Positions 62,134 through 64,000 of a stretch of 64,000 nt of DNA are shown here, one piece after another. The notes under the pieces were generated by a model. That model did not search any database, was not told the DNA's origin, and was given only the letters and a program-made list of their open reading frames with translations. Position numbers and translations under genes: made by a program. Position 1 is the first letter of the stretch; every line of letters starts with the position of its first letter. Source of the DNA: Tamarix chinensis (lineage: Eukaryota > Streptophyta > Magnoliopsida > Caryophyllales > Tamaricaceae); the NCBI GenBank assembly GCA_030549775.1, contig CM060177.1, positions 34,564,514-34,628,513 of the forward strand, written 5' to 3'.

Positions 62134-62720
62134 TAACAATAATAATAATAATAATAATTTATGAAGGGTAAGGGTGTACATACTTTTATTTATTAAGTTT
62201 TATATGTATGTAATTTTTTTATAGTAGATATTATTTTTAGTATTTATAATTTAATTTATCTAAGCAATAGGTTCCAATGACAATTAGATATTTGATATAT
62301 TGAGTTTATATCTGTTTAATTATAACTTATCTTCAATAAATTGGAAAACTCTTGAATTTTACTAGAAATATCTCTCTATAACCGTACCCTCCTCTTATAT
62401 ATATAAATATTTTACTTACGCCTAAGCATACATAAGCGACCACACATTTCAAAGGAAAGAGAAGAATAAGGCTACACTACTTTGATTTGATTCGGCATAA
62501 GAAGTTTCTAAAGTACTACCTCAGGTAACCATTGAGTAATTTTACCTTCTTTTGTAAAAGATTTCTCTTAACTTCTATTGATTTTATCTATGGGTCATGG
62601 GATTAATTTATAGAATACTATTTTCGTGGTACTCAGCCCCATATGCACTCATATATCGCATGTCTAGTCTAGGATGTGAATTTACCACTCAACATCAAAG
62701 GAGAAGGGTCCATATTATAA
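62064..62720 (+). repeat. Gypsy D 3' LTR start, with (TAA)n
   Basis: The start at TGTAATATATGG follows the polypurine tract. A TAA microsatellite occupies about 62087-62158. I could not align the rest with the 5' LTR or fix an end; the right boundary given is arbitrary. Confidence 0.4.
62087..62158. repeat. (TAA)n microsatellite
   Basis: About 72 bp of AAT/TAA repeat with two CAA interruptions near 62131-62142. Confidence 0.95.
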
Positions 62721-62969
62721 TTAAGAATTACTTTTAAACAAAATAAAATTCTTTTCTCTACAACCATAAGGTGGGGGCATGATATTGTTTATGGAGTATA
62801 GTAGTAACAACATGGTAAACTCTATGCCATTATCCAACCCAATTTGTTTCCTTTTAATATTAAAACCTCCACTTACTCTATTCGTTAAGTGAACATAAGC
62901 ATGACTTTTAAGTACATCTTTTAGATTCATGATTGTTGAGGGAATAGGGGGCATAGTCATATCAAGCAT
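62721..62969 (-). pseudogene. Possible Ty1/copia integrase fragment (weak)
   Basis: A minus-strand frame contains KQIGLDNGIEFTM and, 18 residues on, PPYGCREKN. The spacing resembles the RSDNG-EF...TPQQNGV-ERKN stretch of copia integrases. Nothing else of copia is seen around it, so this is tentative. It may equally be chance. Confidence 0.25.
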
Positions 62970-63351
62970 GGGTCTTCTATTGCCACATGATCATATGGGT
63001 TGGTAAAGAAATCTATTATTTTTATTTAGTTTTTTTTTTTATCTATAAAATTTGGACTTAATTTAATGAGTCATATACCACACATTGTTGAATATTCGGT
63101 GAGTTCTAAATTTGAAGGATAACAAATGTAACATATAGAGATTTTAATAAACACATTAGGTTTCACAATAATTGTTTGGTTGAAATAGATGGACATTTTG
63201 GGACTAGACTAAATGACGTAAAGTATAGAATTTTATTTAATTAACATAGTTTTAGCTCTAATAGTTATTTGTGATTAATTTATAGGACCTTTATATAGTG
63301 AGCTTTTATTAGTTGAAGGGAAATTCACATAACATACTTACTTTTCTATCT
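62970..63351. other. No gene recognised
   Basis: AT-rich sequence before the terminal LTR. Nothing supportable is seen. Confidence 0.5.
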
Positions 63352-64000
63352 TGATATAAGAGCATCTCTTGAGAACTATCAATCTTATTCTCCTAATGAT
63401 GGAGATCGAGAGGAATTAGCATACGTGGAGATAGAACCAATTATGCTTAAAAATTCATATATTTCTAATGTTTTGTCAAAGTAATTCTTCTTGAAGGTGT
63501 TGTGTATGTTTACAAGAAATTCATAAAATTCATGATGGATGATGATATTTGAGGTACGAGTCAATGGAAAGGGATAAAGTTCAAGGAAGAATAAGGCTAC
63601 AAGACTATAAACTTTTATCACATAGGATTACATTTATGTATAGCATTATTAAGTTGTGTAGCTTTGTTATTTATGTTGTCTACTTTATAATTCTTATAAA
63701 ATTATCATTATAACTTTATTTCTAAGCCATGAACCATGCATTAGGAAGGTTAAATTATTAATTAGGCTGCTAGCAGTATTCTTAACGAAAGATCACCATG
63801 CTTATATAAACCCTTGTACTCAAAGGATTAGACACATTATGTCATGAAATAAAATTTCATTAGAAACTTTGGAGAGAGTAACACGAGCATGTGTTTCTTC
63901 TTCTTTTTCTCTTCTCCTTTATCAAGTGTGTATTAAAAAATAGAAAGGTTTATCTAGTGATAAATAGAAGGTTCTCATTAGAGGAGTTAGATCTTTACTT
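63352..64000 (+). repeat. LTR related to gypsy A, cut by window end
   Basis: It starts TGATATAAGAGCATCTC and shares with both gypsy A LTRs ATCAATCTTATTCT, GAGGAATTAGCATA, the CTTAAAAATTC block, GTTGTGTAGCTTTGTTATTT and the purine/pyrimidine blocks near 63890. It continues past 64000, so it cannot be said whether it is solo or part of an element. Confidence 0.8.
63803..63810 (+). promoter_or_regulatory. TATA-box-like motif in LTR
   Basis: TATATAAA within GCTTATATAAACCC lies about 450 bp into the LTR, a plausible U3 promoter position. Confidence 0.4.

Overview
This window looks like an AT-rich, repeat-dense stretch of a flowering-plant nuclear genome; the exact lineage cannot be read from it. 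The pointers are a plant P-class PPR gene, plant-type Ty1/copia and Ty3/gypsy elements primed by initiator tRNA-Met, a CACTA element carrying a plant transposase-associated gene, a hAT-like element, and a 5S-rRNA-containing TRIM of the Cassandra type. I see no prokaryotic signatures, CRISPR, tRNA genes or operons.

Only one gene looks intact: an intronless mitochondrial-type pentatricopeptide repeat gene on the minus strand (48086-49234). Almost everything else recognisable is transposon fossil, usually broken by many stops and frameshifts.

Layout: 1-876, 3' end of a LINE with a long (TAA)-type microsatellite tail. 1560-3061, a minus-strand gypsy-like LTR remnant, very purine-rich on the plus strand. 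3062-15516, a three-level nest: a minus-strand copia element (gag at 13.6-15.5 kb, protease/integrase part at 3.1-3.8 kb) split by a plus-strand copia element (LTRs at 3863 and 13032), which contains a CACTA element (about 4345-9911). 15517-19246, no gene. 19247-26578, a gypsy element with both LTRs, whose 5' LTR holds a GATA array of nearly 500 bp and whose 3' end holds an exact-period 88-bp tandem duplication. 27117-41157, a larger Tekay/Del-like gypsy element with LTRs near 2.8 kb, a Cassandra-like TRIM nested in its body and a second LTR nested in its 3' LTR. 42744-47534, colliding fragments of two oppositely oriented gypsy elements. 48086-50164, the PPR gene and a hAT-like element just upstream with a near-perfect 8-bp target duplication. 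51952-53341, a gag-protease fragment of the same family as the 19-26 kb element. 53944-56070, a probable solo LTR on the minus strand. 56097-62063 and beyond, another Tekay/Del-like gypsy element. 63352-64000, start of a third LTR related to the 19-26 kb family.

No function beyond that of the PPR gene can be supported for the host. The value of the window is in the insertion order, the LTR-specific microsatellite growth, the 5S-bearing TRIM, and the hAT insertion in the PPR promoter region. I found no convincing undescribed biological system.
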